A program made the translations under genes and the position numbers. 64,000 nt of DNA from contig CALSFV010000300.1 in the NCBI GenBank assembly GCA_943737045.1, positions 372,001-436,000 of the forward strand. Reading direction: 5' to 3'. How positions within the stretch are numbered: the first letter of the stretch is position 1; each line of letters begins with the position of its first letter. Shown here in pieces: positions 22,525-33,100 of this stretch. This DNA is from Parapristionchus giblindavisi (Eukaryota; Nematoda; Chromadorea; Rhabditida; Diplogasteridae). The notes beneath the pieces are model-generated. The model saw only the letters and a program-made list of their open reading frames with translations. It was not told the DNA's origin and made no database searches.

Positions 22525-25500
22525 CGAGTTATAGGCTCCAGGGTCGATCGGTTCTGTCTTGTCGGTGCCGCTCACATCGGTGTACCAGACGTCCACTGCT
22601 GAATGTAAGCATACTGTACCTGTAGGTTACGGTAGAAGGGGGATACTGTAGCTTTTAGAGGTACTGTAGGATGTATGATTGTGATTGACAGTACGGTAGC
22701 TCAGGTGTACGATAGCTGTGCGAAATCTTAACAAGTGCTAATTTTAATTACTGTATTTGTATTTGTACTGTATTAATTTGCAGCTTCTCGATCTCCGGCT
22801 GTATTCGGTGGATCGCTCGCTGCCGAGGTCCTCGCGCGATACGTCACTCCTACTGTAGGCGCATTATCGATTGATTTTCGCCAACTTTACTATGCTTCTT
22901 TGTTATATATCGCTTATTCTTAATGTGGTGTTGAAATTTTGGAAAAGTAGATGTAAAAGTGAAAAATAGTGTTAATTTTATGATTGTAAAGTAGTTGGTA
23001 AAGTAGCTTCGTAATTGACAAAATCTTACGACAGAAACCGTCTGCGAGTGTTAGGTTGCTACTTTTCCAACTTTCACAATCACAAAATTAACACTACTTT
23101 TCACTTGTATATGTACTTTTCCAAGATTTTAACAGAACATGATTATCGTGGTATTGATTATCATATTATTGATTATCACCATACATTTTCGGTACCCTCG
23201 CCATTTATTTTTATATAGTGGGTCAATTCTCGAAATAGGGTGGGTTGATTCACAAAATTCGTTATTTTCGCTTAAACATTTCAAGCGTTTACGATAGTGT
23301 TGATCTTAGCAGGGATGCTACACTCACAGAAAAAAACCCTAGCTCATGTGCCCCTGTGCACCAAACACTAAACGGTAAGGGTTTGAAACACTTGTATGTA
23401 AGGGTTCTCAGAGTAGGGCTTTAAAACCCTTAAGTACAAGTGTTTCAAACCCCAACCGTTTAGTGTTTGGTGCACAGGGGCACATGAGCTAGGGTTTTTT
23501 TCTGTGAGTGTACCCTAGTGTGTGTATAGATTGTTATCGATCACTGTAGTGCTGGTTAGTGGATCAAACATTTTCGGTGCCCTCGCAGAATTTTTTATCA
23601 TAGGTGGCCGCGTGTAAACGAATATTTTTTGCGCACAGCCTTGCCCTCCCATAGGAGCCTTGCACATAGCCTTGCTTCCCAAAAATTGGAAAATTTCCAG
23701 TCGAATTCGTAAAAAATAGCCCTGCGAATAGCCTTGCCTCCCCCCTTCCCCAGTTTACCCACAGCCTTTCCCCCAGCGTGCACATCTATGTTTTTTTATA
23801 CATAACGGGTCGATTTTCGAAATATGGTGGGCCGATTTAGAAATATCGTTATTTTTCGCATAACAAATTGGCATTATATTGTGGATCAATTCTGAAAATG
23901 AGCCGTATATCGATCCTCGCAGTATGAGGGTATGAAAATGTATGTTAGTGAAAAACTATATCACACCCCGTTCTTTCAGGCCAAATTCGTACCGCGCACA
24001 TGAAGTATCAGCATGAGGCACTGCAGACGGAGGACCGAATGGTTGTGGTCAGTCTTTACCCTTTGATCTTTGTTCTTTAAACTCTTCTTGTGTTGTCTAA
24101 CTATATTTATTAGTTCACTTCTTTTTCGAGCAAAACTAGATTAAGCCTGTGTCTCTCTTCGTATCTGTTCCTTTCGTGTTAATTTATTTTTAATGAGCTT
24201 AATTAATTATTTGTTTATTGTTTAATTATTCAATAGGTTTAATTAATTAATTGCATTTATTGACAGAGAACAAATAATGTGTATGAAACGAAGAATAATA
24301 ATAATAATAAATATTTATCGCATCTTTCAATTTGATGACAAAGTTAAAATAAAATAATTGATGGTACAAGTGATAAAATAAGAAGAAGCGAAAAGAACTG
24401 TAACAGCTAGGTCACAGTATTAAATTACGAACATAAGAACTAAAGTACACAGGGTTTTGCAAAGTTACAATAGAATTATCTAAAGAGTTCCATTGAGAAA
24501 CTATTCTGTTACTTAGAAAGGCTAAAAACTTAGAAGAAGATGATGGATGGACACAAAGCTTCATATTATGACCACGAGTTGAATTAATTGTGTTTGAGAA
24601 AAGGAACAAGGTGCGGGGATTGATGTCAATGAAATTGTGGATAGTCTTATATGCAAAAATAGAAGCCTTTACTAGAACTTTCAAGTATAATTCTTGCAGT
24701 ACATGGAGATGGCCCGGCTACGCCCACCTCGTACGGTTTCTCATCTTCATTCTCATCCACCGTACCCTTCTCTTCTTCGTCATCTTCATCCTCTGACTCG
24801 ACATCAACTTCATCGTCGTCTTCGTCCTCTTACGATCATCCAGTCAAGCTGGTCGAAGGTATGAAAGATTTTGCCTTTTTATACATTTATTTTAATTGTT
24901 TTAATGTCATTTGAAAAAAAAAACAAATTTTAACTCGTGAGTATTATGATAAAATATTAAAATAGATAACATTAATTAATTAAGTCGATCCTGCCGACGC
25001 GTGGTGACTTGGACAATGGCGGTAGCGTGATGGGACGAGATACACGGATATAAGGTATATGGTAGCCTATAGAGTGGGTATACGGTAGTCGATTGAGTTT
25101 GTTTACGGTAGTCGATAGAGTGGGTATACGGTAGCCTATGGAGTGGGTATACGGTAGCCTATAGAGTGGGTATACGGTAGTTGATTGAGTTTGTATACGG
25201 TAGTCGATTGAGTTTGTATACGGTAGTCGATTGAGTGGGTATACGGTAGCCTATAGAGTGGGTACACGGTAGTCGTTTGAGAGGGTATACGGTAGTCGAT
25301 TGAGTTTGTATACGGTAGTCGATAGAGTGGGTATACGGTAGTCGATAGAGTGGGTATGCGGTAGTAGATTGAGTGGGTATACGGTATTGAGCATATTTGA
25401 AGATTTTGTGACAGTTGCAAGATCAAATTTTGATTGCTTGCAGTATACCACCACTGTCACTCGCCGCGGTCGGCGGACTCACGCATGAGGTGGCGACCAA

Positions 25501-26229
25501 GGCGGCTCCTCGAATGGACCTTTGGCGGTGCGACCAACTTTGCCATGCCTCCACCCAATATGGCCGGAGGTAAGATTGTATTTTGTTAATTAAATTGAAC
25601 GACTAAGGGGTCGTATAAATTGCTTATTGTTAATGATATGTAGTTTAATCCACTGTTTGTTCATTTGTTTGAATGCATATGCAGGCGAAATAAAGAGACA
25701 GTCGGATGGTGTAATGAACTTGTTGATTTGGCGTTTTACGTTTGAGATTAGGGTACACTGCTTGCCTATTTGCATTCGAATCATAGATTCACGTTGATAA
25801 ACGATTTTTAATACTAAAGCGTTACATACTAAAGCGTGCTTCAAGGCACACCCCGGGCTAATTTGAAATTATTTACTCTGGCAGTGATCTCGCTTTCGTT
25901 GACTACGAGAGAGCGTTGCCAGAGCGGAGAGTTAAATTAGCTCGAGATGTGCCTTTCAAAACTCGAAGTGTACTTCCGATTGCTTTCTCTTCAAGTTACC
26001 CAACAAGATTTTGTTTAGAAATATTGAGATTTTAATTTATTTTCGTGGGTTTTCAGGGCATGAACACCGGCCGCAACGAGGGCGCCGTGTGGAGAAACTC
26101 ATCTATCAATTATCGATTGATAAATTAGCACGCGAGGATGACGTCACGCTTCATAAGCTGCGACCGGACGCCCATTTTCCCATTCGTCAATCGATCAATA
26201 ATTGTATATTGATCGACTACCCACCGTAA
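22525..26229 (+). CDS. Unrecognised multi-exon gene (or pseudogene) in E2
   Basis: GC-rich blocks with splice borders: ~22525-22604, 22784-22854, 23980-24049, 24700-24858, 25444-25569 and 26057-26229. The last three join in phase: a Ser-rich segment (SYGFSSSFSS, about 20 Ser), then FGGATNFAMPPPNMAG, then RRVEKLIYQLSIDKLARED and a stop at 26227-26229. The second and third blocks read SRSPAVFGGSLAAEVLARY and QIRTAHMKYQHEALQTEDR but do not connect cleanly. A LINE fragment lies directly before the Ser-rich exon and may have removed part of it. I do not recognise the family. Confidence 0.4.
22922..23141. mobile_element. MITE, second copy of the 10701-10919 family
   Basis: Ends TAATGTGGTGTTGAAATTTT and inverse AAGATTTTAACAGAACAT, with AAAAGTGAAAAATAGTGTTA in the arm. 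Confidence 0.65.
23321..23510. mobile_element. TA-flanked MITE
   Basis: TIR CACTCACAGAAAAAAACCCT and inverse, with TA on both sides. Nearly perfect hairpin including AACACTAAACGGT. Tc1/mariner-type target. Confidence 0.75.
24412..24684 (-). mobile_element. Non-LTR retrotransposon (LINE) 3' fragment
   Basis: 90-codon minus-strand frame with the C-terminal signature after the RT domain of LINE elements: INSTRGHNMKLCVHPSSSSK then FLSNRIVSQWNSLDN (compare the FFsNRVVnvWNsLP consensus). The upstream RT is absent, as expected for 5'-truncated insertion. It ends close to the exon at 24700. Confidence 0.7.
25070..25390. repeat. ~24-bp minisatellite built on GTATACGGTAGTCGATTGAG
   Basis: About thirteen imperfect units alternating GTATACGGTAGTCGATTGAG, GTATACGGTAGCCTATAGAG and similar. 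Each contains TACGGTAG, the octamer scattered through the window's introns. Confidence 0.85.
25843..25956. repeat. 118-bp MITE, copy 2 of 5
   Basis: AAGGCACACCCCGGGCTAAT at the left and the inverse at the right, with GAGAGCGTTGCCAGAGCGGA inside. Confidence 0.75.
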
Positions 26230-26847
26230 TCTCACTCACTCCTCGTTATTCATTTGTTCTTTCACCTAATTATTGCTTTCTACATAACATGTTTCTCTCT
26301 CTCATCTATTATATTTGTACTTGTAGTGCTTGTCATTGTCTCGTTTTCATACTTTTTGGTTCGATTTATTACTTTGTTCATACAGTAATTTTAAAGAAAT
26401 GTTTTGTGTTGGCATGAAATATCTATAAAACCCGAAAAAACACGAAGAATAACGTAGAATCATCAACGAAATGGTCTCGGTAACGGTAATTTACACTAGT
26501 CAATCATCTGACCCGTCGCAACCAATTTGATCCAATGAACTGGGTTACTGTAGGTTACGGTAGGTGGATTACGGTAGATTATGATGGCTTAAATAATGAG
26601 TTAACTTGATAGTTGTTAGAACCGGCGGAGCTCCGCCCACCACCCGTTAGTTTAGTCACACACCAAACCCGTCTGGGGTATGCCGAACTCTTTATTACAA
26701 GTATATAAGCCCATTTACCCAGGGAGGGGTAAGAGGACCTGCGACGAAAGTTGCGAGGAAAGTTCGCATCTTTCTTCTGAACTCTCGCTAGAAAGATGCG
26801 AACTTTCTTCTGAACTTTCGATCGAAAGTGACCGATTGGACGGACCC

Positions 26848-28172
26848 CTGACCTTTTCAGTCAATGTACAGAATTTATCAAGGAATACAACCATGTTATG
26901 TTGGCCATATTAAATACATTAGTTCATTATTGCGTAGTGATATTTGATTACACATTTTTGAAAATTTTATTTCTTTAGTCAAAACTCCTTTTCTTCTGAA
27001 ACATTGTGAAAGGTGTAGAACCCCGCTAGGGCTGCACAGTCACACAATCCGGAATGGCTCCGATTCCGATTTCAAGCTGTAGCAGGGTGGCAACTTTGAC
27101 CCCCAAACTTTATAACTCAGCTTCTAGATGCGCTAACGACCCGTGCTAAGTGCTAACATGATGCTAGTGGCGAGTAATGTCTATTCCCAGATTACGGTAA
27201 TCATAACTCGTCATTTGCCCTCAGGGCATGAAATATTTTTGTTGGGTGTGCTAATTTTGAGACCCTACCGTTCAGACGGCAGGTCTTCTAAAATTATGGT
27301 TCCTGCGCAACCAGCTTTGCAATGTATCATATATTTATTTCCCTTATTTTGATTTGGTTCCGATTACTTTCAGAGCCGTAGCAAAAGTTATGCTGAGGTT
27401 AACTCTGTTTCAGCGAGTAAAAACAAAATCCAAAGATCAAAGATCGAAGTTCAGCAATAGTGTAAACATCTCCAACAAAAAACATCTCTTTTGTGAACAT
27501 CTCCAACATGCATAGGTGCTTTGCAAATTAGAGATTTCATCAATAGAGGCCCAGGGATTAGAGCAGTGAGAGAGAAAGCACAAGAGCGCGCACCGAGTAG
27601 ACCTCAACATAACTTTTGCTACGTGTCTGAAAGGAATCGCAACTAATCCAAAATAAGGGAACTAAATGTATGATACATTGCAAAGCTACTTGCGCAGGAA
27701 CCATAATTTTAGAAGACCTGTCTACTGAACGGTAGGGCCTCAAAATCGGTCCTCCAAACAAAAATTATTTTATGCCCTGAGGGCAAATGACGACCTATGA
27801 CTACCGTAATCTATGGGATAAACATTACTCGCCACTAGCATCATTTTAGCACTTCGAACGGTTCGTTAGCACATCTAGAAGCTGAGTTATATATTTTGGG
27901 GGCCAAAGTTGCAACACTGCTACAGCTTGAAATCGGAGTCGGAGCCATTCCGGATTGTTTGACTGTGCAGCCCTGGCAGGGTTCTCCACTCTCAAAATGT
28001 TTCAGAAGAAGAGGACTTTTGACTAAAGAAATAAAAATTTTCAAAAAGGTGTAATTAGATTGCGCTATCACTACGCAATAATGAACTTATTTAATATCAC
28101 CAACACATCATGGTTGCATTCCTTAATAAATTTTGTGCATTGACTCAAAAGATCTGCTTGATTGTTTTCCTG
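26848..28172. mobile_element. R palindrome (split by E2 on its left arm)
   Basis: Arms invert around ~27480. GCAGGTCTTCTAAAATTATGG at ~27280 is mirrored at ~27700, and GGCTCCGATTCCGATTTCAA at ~27055 is mirrored at ~27940. The left arm continues on the far side of E2 (before 15330). A related single copy flanks E1 at 2922. No coding content. Confidence 0.65.
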
Positions 28173-28639
28173 GGGTCTGTCCAATCTGTCAAAAAAGATG
28201 CGAACAAAGTTGCGAACAAAGTTCGCAACTTTGTTAGCATCTTTTTCTCTAAATCTCTCGAAATACACGCTCTCTAATTCTCTCTAACAAAAGATGCGAA
28301 CAAAGTTGCGACCAAAAGATGGGAACAAAGTTGCGAACTTTGTTGCGAGGTCGGTTAGAGCAGGCGAGAGAGTGTGCATTTGAAGAGGAGCAGAAAAAGT
28401 AAACGGGCATTACTTATTCAGCTCCTGTTCAAATGCACGCTCTCTCGCCTGCTCTAACCGACCTCGCAACAAAGTTCGCAACTTTGTTCGCATCTTTTGG
28501 TCGCAACTTTGTTCGCATCTTTTGTTAGAGAGAATTAGAGAGCGTGTATTTCGAGAGATTTAGAGAAAAAGATGCGAACAAAGTTGCGAACTTTGTTCGC
28601 AACTTTGTTCGCATCTTTTTTGACAGATTGGACAGACCC
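28173..28639. mobile_element. E-derived hairpin element 1
   Basis: CTG at 28170-28172 and 28640-28642. TIR GGGTCTGTCCAATCTGTC. Both ~230-bp arms reproduce the left terminus of E2/E3 (AAAGATGCGAACAAAGTTGC, CTCTCGAAATACACGC, GAGCAGAAAAAGTAAACGG) in head-to-head orientation. Confidence 0.8.
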
Positions 28640-30139
28640 CTGGATCAAAAGTTATTAAAAAATGTAAAATTATCCGGAGACTTGTTGCCTACACTGTATA
28701 TTGATTTCATGTGTAACATATAGTATACTATTTGTTAGAAGTTTTGTTGGATTATTGTTTTTCTTTTTAAATTTCAGAGCAACGTTATATTTTCAAGTTA
28801 TCGATATGATTTTGCATGGTCTTGTTTATATTTATTACGTTGTTTCGCCACATAAACATGCTGATTCATCCTTTTCAAAAATAGTACAAACGGAACAAAA
28901 TATTTTGACCTCCCACGAGTGTGGTAGATCAAAATACAAACCTCCGAAACGATCGAAAAATAAGTGAAGATGGGCAGTACGGTTGAAAAGCACGCAAACT
29001 ATATATTGTGATCGATTTGGTTGTTTTCCCCGCAAAAACCGCCCTCAAAATCACATTTGAACGAGCCGGAACGAGCCGGAACGAACCGGAATGGAAGCGG
29101 AATAGGCGAGAATCACTCTCTAGCCGGCTGGAGGTGATTAACATATCTCGAGTTTCGGCTGGGGGAGATAATCAAATTATCTCAACCGAAATTCCGCTAT
29201 CCGTTTCGTTTCGTCACCTCTACCACACATCATCACGGAACCTGTCCCATGCTTCATAGTGGGGATTTAGAACTTTTTATCGAATCTCGACCCTATAGAG
29301 CGCCTCACATGGGGAATTCCGTCCGTTCCTAACATGAGAAACATGCTTTCGTCCGACCGTGGTACCAATAGTCGATGAAAAGTGCCAAGTTTTCACTAGG
29401 AAGCATTGGGGTGGTTCCGTGATGATGTGGGGAGCATTCCATGCGGGCTATATCGACCCGCTGCAAAGTTCTGAGGCCATTATGAGGAAGGAGGAGTTTA
29501 TTGCGGTCCAGTGGAAGGTTATGCAGCCGTATGGGCGCTCTAACATGCCTCGGGGCTGAGTATTCCAAGAGTAAAACGACTACGAGCAATCTTTGCGCGC
29601 GTTCCCGGACAACGGATTTTCGCGGGTTTGCCTTCCTGATCGTTGTGATGAATCTGCCGATCTTCGAACACGTCAGGGGAAGCCTTTCAGAGCTTTTTGT
29701 CCGAATTGGACGATTCTCAGAGCAGGAGATCGTCCCTACGTCCGTGATCTACTGCTCAGCCAGGTGGACCAACTTCATGCCCATGGCGCGGCGTCTAGCA
29801 ATGTCTTGTCCGATCGACTGAGTTTCTTAGGCTCCTTTAGTCGATCCATCCCATGAAAACATAGAACAATTTTTCTGCATAAAGCAAACAAGTAAAAAAA
29901 TAAACAAAAATAATAGTTCAAAATGTGAAAATCGCCGAAATTCGAAAAATCGTAAAATTTTTCTGATTTTTTGAGAAACGTCGCTCTTTTTCTTACACAA
30001 TACGATGGTAAGACCTGTGCGCACAACATATCAAAAAAAATTAGGCTGATTGGTTGCCTATAAGCAAAGTTACATTGAAAAATGTACTTTTTGGTATACT
30101 TTTGCACGGTACTGTACATGATATATGTATCTCTTTAAG
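28640..30139. other. Region between E hairpin and UBE2O-like exons
   Basis: Contains a short Lys-rich open frame 28777-28967 after an AATTTCAG acceptor (ends PPKRSKNK, unrecognised), a block of GAACGAGCCGGAACGAGCC repeats at ~29057-29100, a Tc1-like fragment, and AT-rich DNA 29840-30130. The missing 5' exons of the UBE2O-like gene should lie here or farther left, but I could not identify them. Confidence 0.4.
29359..29560 (+). mobile_element. Tc1-like transposase fragment
   Basis: Reads KHWGGSVMMWGAFHAGY, then EAIMRKEEFIAVQWKVMQPY, matching the middle of Tc1-family transposases (GGSVMVWG..). A stop ends it before the FQQDND segment with the second catalytic Asp. Decayed, non-functional. Confidence 0.65.
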
Positions 30140-33100
30140 AGCGAATTGATATCGGCCACTGTTGAATGGGTTTTGTCTGAATGCTCGAAGGAACCGAAGA
30201 TAACTGAACTAAACCAAGAAGAAATTTCTCGGTAATTTTTACGAACATTGATTGATTAAAGACTGATTATTGATTAATTATTGGTAATTAAAGTATGACC
30301 TTCTTCACTGAGCCTGAAGATGATCTGCTCACATATAGAACACGTGTATTCTTAAATCTCACTGAAAAGGTGAGGGATTTAAAATTGTTAACCAATGTAA
30401 AGTGGGCGATCTTTTGCCCGATATTGAGTTTGAATTGGCCAAAACTTTTCGGGAATTTTCCCCAAGAATGATATCACTTTTTTTCCTTTAGAGGACATTC
30501 AACTTCTGTTGTACTAGAGTTGTCAATATGACAAAAAAAAACAAAATATAGATCAATTGCAGGTGCTACCGACCAATACAAATGTGTACTACGATGATAT
30601 TCGCACACAATATCTCCCTTTCTTTGATCAGGTATCGATAATGCTAGATGGCATTGTTCTCATGTTGGAACCACACCAAAAATCGATCTCGGTGTCTGAA
30701 TATTGATTGTTTACCGATAAATCATTGATTGTTGATTCATTATTGATGATTGTCATTCAATTATCGATTTTCTTATATGATCTTGCAGATGGACGAGAAA
30801 TTACTCGCCAATGCAGTGTTCGCAATGCCAGAACGCCTATTCGACGGCAATGTGCAGAAGTTCCTTGATGCCAGAAGAAACCAGTTTAGGGATATAATTG
30901 GAAATACACTTAGTCCTGGAACTTACGATGCAGAGGTCACACTGTTAACAAATGTTTTGATATATTTGTAATATTATTTCATTAGAAAAAGAAAAAAATC
31001 ATTTTGGTTAATTTATATGAGAACTGACTAGGGAATGGTTTCTTTGATGCATGAAATTGCGGTTAGTGACATACATAGCGATAATCAGCATAGTCGACTT
31101 AGTAAGACTTAGTAATTTAAAACGTTGCACCATCGTTATTCCTATCGCTATTTTCAATTTTTTCATCACATGTGCCGCTAAATTACCCTACCAGTTCATC
31201 AACTACATGCTCCACTTTAATCCCTTTTTTAAGATGGAATAATGAGAATGAGAACGTGAATATTACAGGTCCTCCTCACCCATACAGAAGTTGATGTACA
31301 ATGGATGAATGGAGAGATTTCGAGAGGTTTTGTTAAAAATCAAATTATTTTACTTATTTCACGATACGAAATTTAATAAAAAAAATAACCCAGGTGATGT
31401 AAAGTACACAGAGAGAAAAGAAGTGTACCTCACAGCACATAAGACATGTCAAGTGTTATGTTTTACACTTTTTGAGCTATTTTGACACCCAAAAATTGTT
31501 AAATATGTGCTGTGGTTTACACTCTTTTCTCTGTGTGTATGTCCGAAGCAGGGCTGGAATTTTTTGAAAATAATTTCAAAAAATTCAAAAAATGGCTCAA
31601 AAATTTTTTTTATTCAAATTTTTTTGACAAAATTTTTTACCTTGTTTAAAATGATAATAAGCAATTCAGAAACATCATTTTTGCCTGACAAGTGGTTGAA
31701 ACAGTCAATTACGCAATTAACCGATTTCTTAAACATGAAAAACATGATACAATAAATATTCACTTTTTAAAAACCGTGAAAAATGATAAAAATGGGAATC
31801 TTATATATATATATATATTTATCGACATGCTCAGCATGAAACAATATATGTTTAAAAAAGCAGAAACAATGGATAACTGAATACTCTTGACATAACTAGA
31901 TGATTGAAAGAGGGTAATATTGGGCAAGATACTTGAGGAAAGAATGGATATAATGGGGTGGAAAAAGGGGGGGGGGTCTCTCATTGATGGGACCATCCCT
32001 CGCTCGTGTCATTAGTCCGATGAGTAGCTTGAATTGATGAGATCGAGCAGGACTTGAATGGAAACATTACATTGTGTAGTGGATAGAGTAATCGGTGGAG
32101 GAGGCCGATGTTACTGTGCGACACGATTGAATCTCTAACAAGGAGTCTCATAGGCCTTAAGTCGGCGAAAAGCGACGGTTCATAGCTTATTAGAAAGCCC
32201 TTTCTCTGTAGATTAAGAAGGTGTGCTTAAAAAATCCTGAAGGGCTCTGTACCCGGAGTAAAAAAAATTCAAAGTTTGGGCAATTTTTTTAACGAAATTG
32301 TCGTCTAATGGCCTGGCAATTGCCGTGCAATAATGTGGTAGTTCTGCTCGCTACCTCTCCGAGCTTGTGGTGGCGCAATGGTAAAGATGCCGCGTACAAC
32401 TTTTGCGCGGCGGGTTCGATCCCCGCCGACGCGACTTGTTTTGCACGATTTTTACACTTGAATTTTTATGTTTTTAAAAATTATTTTCTCCTGGGGTCTG
32501 TCCAATCTGTCAAAAAAGATGCGAACAAAGTTGCGAACAAAGTTCGCAACTTTGTTCGCATCTTTTTCTCTAAATCTCTCGAAATACACGCTCTCTAATT
32601 CTCTCTAACAAAAGATGCGAACAAAGTTTCGACCAAAAGATGCGAATAAAGTTACGAACTTTGTTGCGAGGTCGGTTAGAGCAGGCGAGAGAGTGTGCAT
32701 TTGAAGAGGAGCAGAAAAAGTAAACGGGCATTACTTATTCAGCTCCTCTTCAAATGCACGCTCTCTCGCCTGCTCTAACCGACCTCGCAACAAAGTTCTT
32801 TATTCGCATCTTTTGGTCGCAACTTTGTTCGCATCTTTTGTTAGAGAGAAATAGAGAGCGTGTATTTCGAGAGATTTAGAGAAAAAGATGCGAACAAAGT
32901 TGCGAACTTTGTTCGCAACTTTGTTCGCATCTTTTTTGACAGATTGGACAGACCCCTGATTTTCTTTTTTGGCCTGCTCGATGGAGCTGTTGCTCATGCC
33001 GAAGCCTATATCAAAATGTTAGGTATAGGAAATAGCATAAACATTAGCAAAAAAAGGAGGAAAAAAAGAAGTATCTTGAAAGATTCTGAAGAATGTTTAG

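Larger units (their letters stand above)
15333..26847 (+). mobile_element. E2: 11.5-kb CTG-target transposon carrying a CDC25-like gene
   Basis: Termini GGGTCCGTCCAATCTGTC (left) and its inverse GGACGGACCC (right), flanked by CTG at 15330-15332 and 26848-26850. Joining the flanks gives AATCAATCAAA-CTG-ACCTTTTC. This matches the inverse of the other arm of the surrounding palindrome (near 28125-28170), so the whole 11.5 kb behaves as one insertion. The left 0.7 kb matches the left end of E3 and the arm of the hairpins at 28173 and 32494. The right ~330 bp match E1 and E3. Cargo: an exon-like block at 16305, the CDC25-like gene (17148-20667), an unrecognised gene (to 26229), and a LINE fragment. 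No transposase recognised. Confidence 0.75.

Noticed and set aside
15333..26847. Maverick/Polinton (large TIR element with several genes)
   Set aside because: No integrase, polymerase B, ATPase or capsid-like frame was seen. Target duplication is 3 bp CTG, not the 5-6 bp usual for Polintons, and the genes are intron-containing host families.
28835..29259. Several 66-88-aa ORFs in both orientations
   Set aside because: They overlap repeat DNA (GAACGAGCCGG array, palindrome flank) and lack splice or family support, apart from the weak Lys-rich frame noted in the region entry.
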